A stretch of DNA of 64,000 nt from NCBI GenBank assembly GCA_965249005.1, contig CBDFLD010000016.1:124001-188000 (forward strand), written 5' to 3'. The translations under genes were made by a program, and so were the position numbers. This DNA comes from CBDFLD01 sp965249005. Its GTDB lineage: Bacteria > Acidobacteriota > UBA6911. This document shows positions 52,755 to 62,574 of this stretch, piece after piece (the stretch's first letter is position 1; every line of letters starts with the position of its first letter). The notes under the pieces were generated by a model, which worked only from the letters and a program-made list of their open reading frames with translations, was not told where the DNA came from and did no database searches.

Positions 52755-53942
52755 ATGACCAAAAAAATTCTCTGCGTCGATGACGATTCGAATATTCTGG
52801 CCGGCTTTGAGCGAAAGCTGCGAAAACGGTTTTCCATCGATACTGCACTGGGGTCGCTCGAGGGACTGGATAGGCTTGAAAAACACGGTCCCCCTGCCGT
52901 TGTTGTTGCCGACATGCAAATGCCCACAATGGACGGGGTCGAATTCCTCGCTCGGGTCAAAGAGAAATATCCCGACACCGTCCGAATGATGCTCACGGGG
53001 CAAGCAGACCTACAGGTTGCTATAGACGCGGTCAATGAGGGAAACATCTTTCGCTTTCTGACCAAGCCGTGTGCGACCGAGACCCTCGTCAATGCGTTAG
53101 ATGCCGGGCTTCATCATCATCGTCTCATCACGGCGGAACGTGAACTTCTTCAGAAGACCCTCCGCGGCGCCATCAACGTGCTCACAGAGATTCTGTCCAC
53201 CGTGGACCCGCAGTCGTTCGGAAAAGCCACATTACTCAGGGACCTGACCCGGACGTTTACGGCCCGGGCCGGGACCGGCAATTCCTGGGCAATCGAGGTG
53301 GCCACCACGCTTTCACAGATCGGCATGGTGACGATACCGCCGGACGTGGTTGCAGAATCGCGCTCGGAGACTACACTTTCCGAGATCAAAAACGACATGC
53401 TCACTCACGTACCGGAACTGAGCCATAATCTCATTGCCAACATCCCGCGGTTGGAGATTGTGTCAGAGATCGTGCTCTATCAGGACAAGCACTTCGATGG
53501 GACGGGCTTTCCGAAAGATACAGTTGCCGGCAGGGCAATCCCGGAAGGAGCCAGAATTCTAAAGATTCTCTCCGACCTGTTGACGACGGAAGCGGAACAC
53601 AACTCTCGCTCCGCAGCCTTGACGATCATGCAGAGTCGCCGGGGATGGTATGACCCGGTGATCCTGAACCTCGCGATCGAATTCTTCGGCTCCGAAGAAA
53701 CCGCCGGATCCGCCAAAACAAAGTCCAAAGCAATATCCGTCATCGAAATGGAACCGGGTCAGTTCTTGCTCTCCGACGTTACGACCACAGGTGGGTTGCT
53801 GCTTCTGGCCTCGGGCCACCAAGTCACCGCGACCTCTGTTCTACGAATACAAAATATAGCCAAGCTCAGCGGCATCCGGGAACCGATTCTGGTTGAAGAC
53901 TCCGAACTGATCGACGATCTCGAGGCACTCGAGGTCGATTGA
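52755..53942 (+). CDS. Response regulator with degenerate HD-GYP output domain
   Basis: 395 residues from the ATG at 52755. Receiver with Asp53 (VVVADMQMPTMDGVEF) and Lys in FLTKPCATETL, then a domain that aligns with HD-GYP c-di-GMP phosphodiesterases: the GYP-type loop remains as HFDGTGFPKD, but the HD motif position reads TTLSQIGMVTIP, without His-Asp. Metal binding and phosphodiesterase activity are therefore unlikely. Together with the HDOD protein it suggests a regulator pair that works by protein contact. Ends 70 bases before a convergent CBS gene. Confidence 0.9.
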   Translation: MTKKILCVDDDSNILAGFERKLRKRFSIDTALGSLEGLDRLEKHGPPAVVVADMQMPTMDGVEFLARVKEKYPDTVRMMLTGQADLQVAIDAVNEGNIFRFLTKPCATETLVNALDAGLHHHRLITAERELLQKTLRGAINVLTEILSTVDPQSFGKATLLRDLTRTFTARAGTGNSWAIEVATTLSQIGMVTIPPDVVAESRSETTLSEIKNDMLTHVPELSHNLIANIPRLEIVSEIVLYQDKHFDGTGFPKDTVAGRAIPEGARILKILSDLLTTEAEHNSRSAALTIMQSRRGWYDPVILNLAIEFFGSEETAGSAKTKSKAISVIEMEPGQFLLSDVTTTGGLLLLASGHQVTATSVLRIQNIAKLSGIREPILVEDSELIDDLEALEVD

Positions 53943-54012
53943 CTTGCCGCCTGAAGCGACTCGCACCATACGGGCGGCGCTCTTCCACTACCCCCCGGCA
54001 AGAAGAAGTGAA

Positions 54013-54447
54013 TCAGCCTCCAGGCCCGTCGGCAGAATAGTAGGAAGAGAGCGTATTGACGCTGTCCTCTAGGTCTTCGACCTGGTTTCTCAGCAACACA
54101 CGGATCGGCAAGACCCCCGTTACATTATTTTCCCGATCGACAATGGGAAGATGCCGGTAGTCACCGTCCAGCATTATTTTGAGCGCTTCGGCTGCAGGCA
54201 TGTCCTGTCTGATAGACTCCCCCGTGCCGCCCATGATTTCCGAAACCGAAAGTTCCTCCACCGACAGATTTCTATAGTTCACCTTCTTCATGATGTCGCG
54301 CTCGGTGAGAATTCCGACCAGCTTGCTTTCTTGCACAACCGCCACCGCGCCGACGTTGTGTTCGACCATTAGGCGCACGGCATGCGCGACTTTCTCGTCG
54401 CGGCCGACGGTAATAGGAGGAATGTGCGCAATCTTTCTCAGATCCAT
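54013..54447 (-). CDS. Two-CBS-domain protein
   Basis: 144 residues made of two CBS domains: first about residues 8-65 (ITVGRDEKVAHAVRLMVEHN, VGILTERDIMKKVN), second about 70-130 (MGGTGESIRQDMPAAEALKI, LPIVDRENNVTGVLP). These bind adenine nucleotides such as AMP, ATP or NADH and act as energy sensors. The small stand-alone form usually regulates another protein; the partner is not visible here. Start ATG at 54445-54447 has GGGAGGTAGT upstream, a good ribosome site. Confidence 0.93.
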   Translation of the reverse strand: MDLRKIAHIPPITVGRDEKVAHAVRLMVEHNVGAVAVVQESKLVGILTERDIMKKVNYRNLSVEELSVSEIMGGTGESIRQDMPAAEALKIMLDGDYRHLPIVDRENNVTGVLPIRVLLRNQVEDLEDSVNTLSSYYSADGPGG

Positions 54448-54716
54448 CGACTACCTCCCTGCCCTTTTTAAAAATTAGGGAAAAACATCACACTAGATTT
54501 AGGGCATTATATCACAGGACTCGAAGCGTGAGCCGGACGGCCACTCGAGCTAGCAACGATAAGCTGGGCTGCTCTCATACACCCTTGGCAGCCTTGTCCG
54601 GGATCGCGCATTCTAACGCGCCGTAACCCGAGCCATGCTTGGATGAGGATGCCCTGCCCCGGAGGGGCGTCGTGGAACCAGTCCAGCGATTCATCGCGGA
54701 TCGACGGAGGGTAGCA

Positions 54717-56125
54717 ATGCAAGACAGGATTCGCCTCGTAGTTTTTCTCTTGTTCCCTGCTTTGGGATGGATCGGTTGCAGTTCGGAGAAACAGACTCGA
54801 AAACCGAACTTCATCCTAATATTCGCGGACGATCTGGGCTACGGAGATCTGGGCTGCTTCGGCCATCCAACCCTGAAAACTAAAAATCTGGACCGAATGG
54901 CGGCAGAAGGAGCCCGTTTGACGTCATTCTACGCCCAGCCTTCCTGCACTCCGTCGCGAGCGGCTTTGTTGACGGGACGCCAGCCCATGAGATCTGGAAT
55001 GTACCGGGTAATTTTCCCCGAAGAGGACGTCAGCCTGCCGGCTTCGGAGATTACGTTGGCAGAAGCCTTGAAAAACCAGGGCTACCGCACCGCCGCGATC
55101 GGAAAGTGGCATCTCGGACACAAGAAAGCCGAGGACCGACCCAACGCTCACGGTTTCGATGAGTACTTCGGATTGCTCTACAGTAACGACATGATCCCTC
55201 CCTGGGTCCCAACCGAAGTTCCGTTGGAACTACGGCGGAATACCGAGCCAATCGAGACCCCGGTGAATCAGGCCACCTTGTCGGAGCGGTACACGAACGA
55301 AGCCATCCAGTGGATTCGGGAGTGGAAAGACGCTCCCTTCTTCATCTACTGGCCCACACAATGCCGCATCAGCCGCTGTACGTGTCCGAGAAGTTTCAGG
55401 GGAGATCCCTGCGGGGGCTCTACGGCGATGTGGTCGAAACGATCGACTGGGGCGTTGGACATATTCTGGAGGCCGTGAGACAGGAGGGGATAGACGAGGA
55501 TACGGTCGTGATGTTCACAAGTGACAACGGGCCATGGTTGGTCCTGAATCAGTACGGAGGGTCCGCTGGACTACTCCGCGGAGGCAAGGGCTCAACCTAC
55601 GAAGGGGGCATTCGCGTTCCCTTTGTAATACGCTGGCCTGGTCGCATATCGCCCGGCCAGACTCTCCCCGGGATTGCCTGCACCATGGACATTTTTGCAA
55701 CTTGCGTGAGTTTGGCAGGCGGAGAGCTTCCCACCGACCGGATCGTCGACGGAAAGAACCTGATGCCGATGCTGACAGGAAAAGAGAAATCTCCGCACGA
55801 GGACTTTTACTACTATTCCGGCCACAATCTACATGCGGTTCGGGAAGGCGCCTGGAAACTAAGGATCGCTCCAGGACCCGCGGGCGAGATATCGGCGGAG
55901 CTCTTCGATCTCGAAACCGACCCGTCCGAAAAGTACAATCTCGCCGACGTGTTCCCTGAGCGGGTCAAACAGCTCGAGGCAAAAATGGAAAAGGAGCGAT
56001 CGGAGCTCGCGCCCGGCCCGGCCTATGAGGCCAGTCTAAAAGGGATCGAGTTGCTGAGGGAGCTCTACCTCCCACGGGGCGGTATCCAGATCACCCCCCC
56101 GAGATCAAGTAACACACAGAAATAG
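54717..56125 (+). pseudogene. Sulfatase lipoprotein with a single-base frameshift
   Basis: From the ATG at 54717 the chain opens with a lipoprotein signal (lipobox Cys21, GWIGCSSEK), NFILIFADDLGYGDLGC and the formylglycine site SCTPSRAALLTG (Cys77). Near 55356 the frame breaks: one frame reads APFFIYWPTQ, while the other continues AHTMPHQPLYVSEKF. A single lost base between ATCTA and CTGGCC explains it. The second part (55358-56125) keeps SDNGPWLVLNQYGGSAGLLRGGKGSTYEG and a normal C terminus ending near GGIQITPP. Either a recent mutation or a sequencing error; if corrected the protein would be about 470 residues and complete. Confidence 0.88.
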
Positions 56126-56131
56126 GACCCG

Positions 56132-56620
56132 TTAGCGCAATCTCGCGACACTGTAGTTGTTCGAAATAGCTCTCACTTCGAGACCAAGTGTTACTATCCA
56201 GATGCCCGCGGCCAGACCCTTGACCCATTTGCGTTCGTCCTTCCACACATGCCGCAGCAATGAGTTGCGGCCGAAATTCAGGGCCTGTGACATTCCCCAC
56301 TTGGCTCCGTCTGACTTATCGCGAAACAGTAGGTTGGTTTCAACCGCTCCAGGCACCTTCAAAGCCTGATCCGTCGATACCCGGTCCAGCACGGCGAATG
56401 CGGTTCCGGTCATCGAAAATAGGTTGGGCAACTCATTGCCCGGCGCCGGATCCCAATACTGCTTCCCGATCCACTGGAATCCGGTCTTGAATCCGTTCTC
56501 TTTCTTGGTTTTCTCATACGCCTCTTCGGCGTGGAGCGTCCCCGCGAAGAACAGGATCGAGAGAATCAAAAGTATGCTTCCTAGCGTGGCACCTCTACTA
56601 CTCTGGTTGGTCCAAATCAT
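56132..56620 (-). CDS. Exported hypothetical protein
   Basis: 162 residues with a signal peptide (LGSILLILSILFFAGTLHA, cleavage near residue 32). The mature part contains GFKTGFQWIGKQYWDPAPG, AFAVLDRVSTDQALKV and a C-terminal hydrophobic stretch VKGLAAGIWIVTLGLEVRA that may be a membrane helix. No family recognised. Convergent with the sulfatase, six bases from its stop. Confidence 0.65.
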   Translation of the reverse strand: MIWTNQSSRGATLGSILLILSILFFAGTLHAEEAYEKTKKENGFKTGFQWIGKQYWDPAPGNELPNLFSMTGTAFAVLDRVSTDQALKVPGAVETNLLFRDKSDGAKWGMSQALNFGRNSLLRHVWKDERKWVKGLAAGIWIVTLGLEVRAISNNYSVARLR

Positions 56621-57134
56621 GATTTCCCCTTCTTATAGGTATGATGCAATTCCCCTATTCGTTGCTTGCCTTTTCAAGTTCTCCAGCCGTGGCAACGCCG
56701 AGCAAACGGGTCCCGCGCAAAAGCGTCGATGGACTAAAGAGCCGCAGGTTTGCAGCTCCTGCTGGGCAGACGTAACCTGTTCGGAGCAGCCCTGCCGCTC
56801 GCGTCGCAACCGCGCGTATTGGCGTGTGCAATTGTCAACGGATATCGGGTCACAAGGCCCCGCAAAGCCCCGTCACCACTGAAGCGACAGCCGTTAGCTA
56901 GATACGGTGAGGACGGATTGTATTGTATCATTGCATCCGTCGTGAATCCATACAATGTATGAACATTCTCTTTTTTCGTGACGCGGTTTCTGGTGGCTGG
57001 GCCAGGATTGAAAACGATCGATCCGAGCTTTTTGGATCCCCGGGGCACCCAACCGGGAAGCGGGAATGTAATCCCTGCCGCTACATCGCGTGTGCTAGAC
57101 TTTACGGATCATTCTGTCTACTGCGGAGCCACCC
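56621..57134. other. Intergenic region before the Liv-type operon
   Basis: 514 bases with no supported gene. At 56908-56960 ATTGTAT and ATACAAT (about 30 bases apart) form a 7-base inverted repeat near the ATG-free upstream of the fused transport gene; it could be an operator but the match is short. It should contain promoters of the transport operon and of the hypothetical gene. Confidence 0.35.
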
Positions 57135-59444
57135 TTGGGATCGGTCAACGGTCGAGCGAAATACGAGTGTCTTCCGCTCGTCAATCGAAGCTCAACCTCC
57201 ACCCTCACCTCCGGGCTACCCAGGTCCGGTGGTATCCTGCTCGCCTGCCTACTCGCCCTGTTCTCTGTGCACGACCGCGCCCTCTCGGCTGAGCCACCCG
57301 ATACTCGTTTTCAGCCCCTCGGGGGCGACGTGGCGAGTTACGATCCGCGGGTCCCCATAGCCACTGCATCCGACAAGACGATCAAGCTGGGAGTCTTCTG
57401 GCCATTTTCGGGCCCGCTGGCGATCAACGGCGAATTGGCGCTTGCTTGTATTGGATGGGTCGTGCACGACATCAACTCTCAAGGTGGAATCACAATTGAC
57501 GGACATCGCAGAGAGATCCAGATCATCAAGGGAGACCATCAGGGCAAGCCAACCACTGCGAAGCGCGTGATGGAACGACTCTGTCTGGAACACGACGTCG
57601 ACATCGTCATGGGAACCAGTGGAACGCATCTGAACTTGATTGGCCAGCAGGTCGCGGCCAAATACAAGAAGATCTACGTAAACGTCGCCGCCCTTTCGGA
57701 CATGTTGATGGATGAGCAAAACTTCAATCGCTACACGTTTCGAGTCTGCGCGACGACGACGATGCTCGCAAAGGCCCTGGCAAACTACTATCTCGAGCGC
57801 CCGGAGGATCGCTTTTACATTCTTTGCCAGGACTATGTCTATGGTCATGCATTCGGAACGGCATTCAAAAACACACTCCTGGCACGAAAACCAACGGCAC
57901 GAATCGTCGGAGAGGATTACCACAGGCTCGGCGCAACGGATTTCGCGCCCTACCTGGAAAAGGTCCGGGGCTACGGGAGCGAGGTCATTGTCACCGGAGA
58001 CTGGCCTCCGGACATCGATAACTTGATCAAGCAGTCCCGCCAGCTGGGAATGACCATTCCTATCTCTGGTCCGTTCGTGAGTCAGCCCAATCCGCTCAGA
58101 GCCATCGGAGGCCCTGCGGGAGTCGGGTTTGTCGCGGTCGAGTGGTTTGCTCTGACGAACCCGGCAGCATCAGAGCTCGTTGCAGCCTGGAATACGCGCT
58201 GGAAGGCTTGGGACACTCCTCCCCACAATACCCCGATGTTCAAGTGGCCAGGCAGCATCTTGGGAAGCTACCTCTATTCGACCTACTGGCTCTTTGACTT
58301 GATGGCCACCCTGGGCACGACGGATCCCGAACGGATCATCCCTGCATTTGAGAAAAGCGAATTCACCCTCTTCGGCCACACGATGAAAATGCGTGCTTCG
58401 GATCACCAGGCGATCATGGATCTTTTCGGTTCCCCGCTCGAGTTTCCCAACCGATGGTTCGACGATTTGGCCGCCGCGGACACCGAGTACACGATCACCG
58501 CGGAGGCGTTGAACCGGCCAGATCCCGTTCGGGCACGCACCGAAGAACACGCAATTGAAGAACCGCGGTCTACACCGGTTTCGATGTATGTGTCCCAAAC
58601 GATCCACGGGCTTACCTATGGGATGCTCCTCTTTCTGGTAGCGTCCGGCCTCACACTGGTATTCGGAATGATGGGCGTTTTGAACATCGCCCATGCCTCC
58701 TTTTTCATGCTTGCCGGCTACCTCTGCTATCAGGTTCTCGTTGCGACGGGGAGCTTCTGGCTCAGTTTGCTACTGGCCCCGATCGGGGTGGGCCTACTCG
58801 GGGTTGCCATGGAACGGTTCCTGCTGAGAAGAGTGCAAGCGCACGGACTCGGGCACGTGGGGGAACTGCTGCTGACCTTGGGAGTGACGCTGGTCATTGC
58901 AGAAACTGTCAAGCTCTTGTGGGGTACCGATAGCTTGGTTGTCGCGATACCGGCTTCTCTGTCCGGCCTGATCACGGTCGGAGGCTTGCAGTATCCGATC
59001 TATCGGTTATTTATAGTCGCCTTGGCTTCGATACTCCTCTGCCTCCTCGGGTTTATTCTGATGAAGACGAAGCTCGGAGCCATTGTGCGGGCAGCCGTCT
59101 CGGACTCGGAGATGGTCAGCGCTCTGGGAATCAATATGCCGCGCGTGTCCATGCTGGTGTTCGGCGTCGGCGCCTGGATGGCCGGTATCGCGGGAGTTGC
59201 AGCCGCGCCTTTGCTCACCGTCTTTCCAGGGATGGCCGAGCAAATGAGTCTCGATGCCTTCGTGGTGGTTGTCGTCGGCGGCCTCGGCAGCCTCAGCGGA
59301 GCCTTCATCGTGTCGCTTGTCCTCGGCGAGTTGAATGCTTTTGGAATCCAGTTCATCCCACGTCTGGCCCCGGTCCTCGTCTTCGCATTCATGGCGCTTG
59401 TGCTTTCGCTGAGGCCGATGGGTTTCTTTGGAGAACGGAAATGA
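57135..59444 (+). CDS. Fused substrate-binding protein and LivH permease
   Basis: 769 residues. Start is a TTG at 57135, the only plausible start codon before the signal sequence (GGILLACLLALFSVHDRALSA, about residues 34-54). Residues about 75-450 are a periplasmic LivJ/urea-type binding protein (IKLGVFWPFSGPLAINGELA, VDIVMGTSGTHL, YILCQDYVYGHAFGTAF). After a charged linker (about 455-483) the LivH permease begins at Met484 with MYVSQTIHGLTYGMLLFL and runs through helices to the C terminus with LNIAHASFFMLAG and VVVVGGLGSLSGAF. Both parts are full length; no separate binding protein is in the operon. livM overlaps by 4 bases. Confidence 0.92.
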   Translation: MGSVNGRAKYECLPLVNRSSTSTLTSGLPRSGGILLACLLALFSVHDRALSAEPPDTRFQPLGGDVASYDPRVPIATASDKTIKLGVFWPFSGPLAINGELALACIGWVVHDINSQGGITIDGHRREIQIIKGDHQGKPTTAKRVMERLCLEHDVDIVMGTSGTHLNLIGQQVAAKYKKIYVNVAALSDMLMDEQNFNRYTFRVCATTTMLAKALANYYLERPEDRFYILCQDYVYGHAFGTAFKNTLLARKPTARIVGEDYHRLGATDFAPYLEKVRGYGSEVIVTGDWPPDIDNLIKQSRQLGMTIPISGPFVSQPNPLRAIGGPAGVGFVAVEWFALTNPAASELVAAWNTRWKAWDTPPHNTPMFKWPGSILGSYLYSTYWLFDLMATLGTTDPERIIPAFEKSEFTLFGHTMKMRASDHQAIMDLFGSPLEFPNRWFDDLAAADTEYTITAEALNRPDPVRARTEEHAIEEPRSTPVSMYVSQTIHGLTYGMLLFLVASGLTLVFGMMGVLNIAHASFFMLAGYLCYQVLVATGSFWLSLLLAPIGVGLLGVAMERFLLRRVQAHGLGHVGELLLTLGVTLVIAETVKLLWGTDSLVVAIPASLSGLITVGGLQYPIYRLFIVALASILLCLLGFILMKTKLGAIVRAAVSDSEMVSALGINMPRVSMLVFGVGAWMAGIAGVAAAPLLTVFPGMAEQMSLDAFVVVVVGGLGSLSGAFIVSLVLGELNAFGIQFIPRLAPVLVFAFMALVLSLRPMGFFGERK

Positions 59445-60421
59445 ACCGCCGGTCGTTTCTCTGGAGTGCCCTGCTGTTAGCTTTGATCTTGATCCCACAG
59501 ACCCTGGGAACGATTCCGACCAACATCGTGGTGGAATTTGCCATCAGTGCAGTTTTCGCGGTTAGCCTCAACCTTCTGCTGAGCTACACGGGCCTGCTGA
59601 GCTTTGGACACGCCCTGTTCTTCGGTACTGGAGCCTATGCGACAGCTCTGGCCTTGACCCATCTGGAGGGGTTTCCCTTGATCCCGGCTTTACTTGTGGG
59701 CGGATTGGCCGCAATGTCGGTCGCGGTTGTCTGTTCGCCTCTTCTGGTTCGAGTCAGCGGTACGGCATTCGCGATGCTCACGCTGGCATTCGGACAGTTG
59801 ATGTACGTGATCTGCCTCAAGTACCGGGAGGTAACCGGAGGCGAAGACGGAATCGCAGGCTTTCCGATCCCACCACTCAGTGTTGCGGGTCTTTCCCTCG
59901 ATTTGTCCGACCCCGCGAACTTCTACTATTTTGCCATGGCTGTGGCGGGGGGTAGCATCTGGCTCATGTGGTATTTGACCCGAACACCTGTCGGGAGCCT
60001 GATGATGGGTATCGGCGACAATTCCGAGCGACTCGGATATCTAGGCTTTAAAGTCGCTCACACGAAGGCGATTGTCTTCGTTGTTTCGGGCACCTTCGCC
60101 GGAATCGCGGGCTCTCTGTTCGCACTCTTTCAGAACGTCGTCTCCACCGATGGAGTGCTCCACATCTTGATTTCCTTTTACCCGGTCATGGCTGTGCTGG
60201 TGGGAGGGATCGGGAGCTTTGGCGGGCCCATTGTCGGCGCGGGGTTCTTGTTGCTGGTCGAGGAGGGAAGCTCTCGACTGACCGAACGCATAGAGTTGGT
60301 CACCGGTCTGATCTTCGTGCTGGTGGTGCTGTTTGCCCCGGGCGGCGTGATGGGGCTATGGAAGCGCATCCGCGAAACCCGGGCCCCCTCCATCCATGAG
60401 AGTGCAGGAGTGGATCCATGA
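59441..60421 (+). CDS. livM: Branched-chain amino acid/amide ABC transporter permease LivM
   Basis: 326 residues, about ten membrane helices. The start ATG overlaps the fused LivH stop (ATGA). The EAA-like coupling loop is around LMMGIGDNSERLGYLGFKV, followed by GTFAGIAGSLFALFQN and the typical LVGGIGSFGGPIVGAG. It pairs with the LivH half of the fused protein. Overlap of 4 bases with livG. Substrate class (branched amino acids, urea or short amides) is uncertain. Confidence 0.94.
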   Translation: MNRRSFLWSALLLALILIPQTLGTIPTNIVVEFAISAVFAVSLNLLLSYTGLLSFGHALFFGTGAYATALALTHLEGFPLIPALLVGGLAAMSVAVVCSPLLVRVSGTAFAMLTLAFGQLMYVICLKYREVTGGEDGIAGFPIPPLSVAGLSLDLSDPANFYYFAMAVAGGSIWLMWYLTRTPVGSLMMGIGDNSERLGYLGFKVAHTKAIVFVVSGTFAGIAGSLFALFQNVVSTDGVLHILISFYPVMAVLVGGIGSFGGPIVGAGFLLLVEEGSSRLTERIELVTGLIFVLVVLFAPGGVMGLWKRIRETRAPSIHESAGVDP

Positions 60422-61158
60422 CCAACATACTGGAAACTGCATCCGTGAGCCATGATTTCGACGGCCTTGCGGTTCTCCAGGACGTCAATCTCGAGATACG
60501 GAGAGGCGAGCGGCATGCCATCATCGGACCCAACGGGGCGGGCAAGACGACCCTCTTCAATATCATTACCGGGAGCTACCGGCCCAAGAGCGGCCGGGTA
60601 TACTTCAAAGGATGCGACATTACCGGTGCACGGCCACATCAACTGGCCCGCCTTGGAATCGGTCGCTCGTTTCAGGTCACCAGCACTTTTGCGCGCCTCA
60701 CCACCTTTGAAAACCTCCGGCTGGCGGTGCTGTCAAAAAGAGGGATCCGATTCAACCTGTTCAACAACGTGGACCAAATCGAGGGTGTCGCGCAAGAGAC
60801 GGACCAAACCCTCGTTCATGTAAACCTGAAGGAACAGCGAGACGTCCGGGCGGGGTTGCTCTCCTACGGCAAGGGCCGCGCCCTGGAGGTAAGCCTGGCG
60901 ATGGCGACCGATGCAGAATTGGTCCTGCTGGATGAGCCCACGGCAGGCATGTCCAGAGATGCAACACACCGAACGGTCGAGCTCATTGAACGGCTGACCG
61001 AAGGAAAAACGGCGGTGATCGTCGAGCACGACATGGACGTGGTCTTCACTTTGGCCGACCGGATCACAGTCCTTGACCGGGGATCGATCATTGCCTCGGG
61101 CACAGTCGACGAGATTCGCAAAAACGCGCTGGTAAAGGACGCCTACTTGGGGCACTGA
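60418..61158 (+). CDS. livG: ABC transporter ATP-binding protein LivG
   Basis: 246 residues. Walker A is GPNGAGKTTLFNI, the signature loop in this family is LLSYGKGRALEVSLAMA, Walker B VLLDEPTAGMSRD, with H-loop VEHDMDVVF. It energises the importer together with LivF. It starts inside the livM stop, so expression is coupled. The signature LSYG in place of LSGGQ is usual in LivG. Confidence 0.95.
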   Translation: MTNILETASVSHDFDGLAVLQDVNLEIRRGERHAIIGPNGAGKTTLFNIITGSYRPKSGRVYFKGCDITGARPHQLARLGIGRSFQVTSTFARLTTFENLRLAVLSKRGIRFNLFNNVDQIEGVAQETDQTLVHVNLKEQRDVRAGLLSYGKGRALEVSLAMATDAELVLLDEPTAGMSRDATHRTVELIERLTEGKTAVIVEHDMDVVFTLADRITVLDRGSIIASGTVDEIRKNALVKDAYLGH

Positions 61159-61279
61159 ATGCCGCTATCCGTCTTCCGCTTGCCACTCTCCGCTCCTACC
61201 AAATGGACACGGGCAAGGGGGATGGGTTGAAACCGCAGTCTTTATGAGAGGCAACATCGGAATGAAGGAGCCGGAAGGC

Positions 61280-62005
61280 ATGCTACTGCAAGTAACGGAT
61301 CTGCATGCCTACTACGGCCTGAGTCATGTCTTGCAGGGAATCTCGCTCACGGTCGGGCAAGGAGAAATCGTCTGCCTGCTGGGCCGCAATGGGATGGGAA
61401 AGAGTACGACATTGAAATCCATCATGGGTCTCGTGAAACCCAGGTCCGGTTCCATCACGTTCATGGAAAACGAGATCGCGCGCCGTCCCGCCCATAAGAT
61501 CGCTCAGGCGGGCGTCGGGTACGTTCCGGAGGAGAGGCGCATCTTCCCCAATCTTTCAGTCTTGGACAACCTGAACCTGGGCGTCAGGGAATCGAGTGAC
61601 TCGAGTGATCGTACCTCAAAGGATGGAAGTACCTGGACGCTCGATCGCGTCTTTCATTACTTTCCCTCACTGAAGGAGAGAATCCACAGCCGAGGAGCAC
61701 ATCTTTCGGGGGGCGAGCAGCAGATGCTGGCCATCGGGCGTGCTTTGATGTGCAATCCAAGCTTGTTGCTGGTGGATGAGCCGACAGAAGGCCTGGCACC
61801 GCTCATGGTTCGCACGGTTCGCGATGTGATCGAAAGAGTCAACCAGTCTCAGGTATCGATCCTGATGGTGGAACACAGCATTGAGATCGCTCTCTCGTTG
61901 GCCCATCGAGTCTACGTGATGGGCAAGGGGAAAATAGCGTTCTCGGGCACGGTTTCAGAATTCCATCAAAACCCCGAGATTCGCCGGACCCATCTGGAAG
62001 TATAA
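61280..62005 (+). CDS. livF: ABC transporter ATP-binding protein LivF
   Basis: 241 residues from the ATG at 61280, which follows AAGGAG by 9 bases; in-frame ATGs at 61262 and 61244 are alternatives. Walker A is GRNGMGKSTTLKS, signature LSGGEQQMLAIGRAL, Walker B LLVDEPTEGLAP, and H-loop MVEHSIEIA. A short Ser/Asp-rich insert (ESSDSSDRTSKDGSTW) lies before the signature, longer than usual. It ends the four-gene importer operon, 121 bases after livG. Confidence 0.95.
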   Translation: MLLQVTDLHAYYGLSHVLQGISLTVGQGEIVCLLGRNGMGKSTTLKSIMGLVKPRSGSITFMENEIARRPAHKIAQAGVGYVPEERRIFPNLSVLDNLNLGVRESSDSSDRTSKDGSTWTLDRVFHYFPSLKERIHSRGAHLSGGEQQMLAIGRALMCNPSLLLVDEPTEGLAPLMVRTVRDVIERVNQSQVSILMVEHSIEIALSLAHRVYVMGKGKIAFSGTVSEFHQNPEIRRTHLEV

Positions 62006-62107
62006 GCCGGAGGAGGTGAGGCACGCATGCGGAGCAGGGATTACCTCGACCCCCTGGATAGAGCGGGGCTTTGTCGTTCCCTTCATGTTCGAAGATAGAC
62101 GCCTTGC

Positions 62108-62124
62108 CGCTCACGAAGTGAGCG
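62108..62124. terminator. Small hairpin between convergent livF and the SRPBCC gene
   Basis: CGCTCAC (62108-62114) and GTGAGCG (62118-62124) form a perfect 7-base stem with a GAA loop. No T-run follows on either strand, so it is only a possible shared terminator. Confidence 0.35.
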
Positions 62125-62136
62125 ACCTGCACGATT

Positions 62137-62574
62137 CTAGCCAGCGAGAAGCTGGTCCAGATTCTTGAACCCTTCCTGAAAGACGCTCGTGACGAGAGCT
62201 ACGGTCTCGCTCTCCTCCGCGGACGGAACGTCGAACTCTGCTTGCCATTCGCCCAAGGAGGCGTTCGACTCGGTGATCTCCAGCAGGCGCACCGTGGCCA
62301 CGTAATTCTCGACGGGCATGGGAGACTCCAGAATGGAATAGGTACAGAGTCTTTCGACATCCGAGAGCGTCACGAGTTGCTCCCGAATGGTCCCGCCGTT
62401 GTCCTTCAGCTGAAAATTTCGAATACAGCCAACCGTAGCACTTAGGAGGTCGTCCTCGATACGGCTGGCCTCGATAAACGGATGCCATTGCGGTAGGGCG
62501 TTGAAATCCCGGATGGCTTCCCACGCCCGATCGACGGGTGCATTGATAACCGCGGTCACATAAATCTTGGCCAT
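62137..62574 (-). CDS. SRPBCC (polyketide-cyclase/START-like) family protein
   Basis: 145 residues with the helix-grip fold pattern: AKIYVTAVINAPVDRAWEAI opening, FNALPQWHPFIEASRI, a central strand series and the long C-terminal helix VALVTSVFQEGFKNLDQLLAG. These proteins bind hydrophobic ligands in a cavity. Function unknown; isolated between livF and gltB. Confidence 0.82.
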   Translation of the reverse strand: MAKIYVTAVINAPVDRAWEAIRDFNALPQWHPFIEASRIEDDLLSATVGCIRNFQLKDNGGTIREQLVTLSDVERLCTYSILESPMPVENYVATVRLLEITESNASLGEWQAEFDVPSAEESETVALVTSVFQEGFKNLDQLLAG

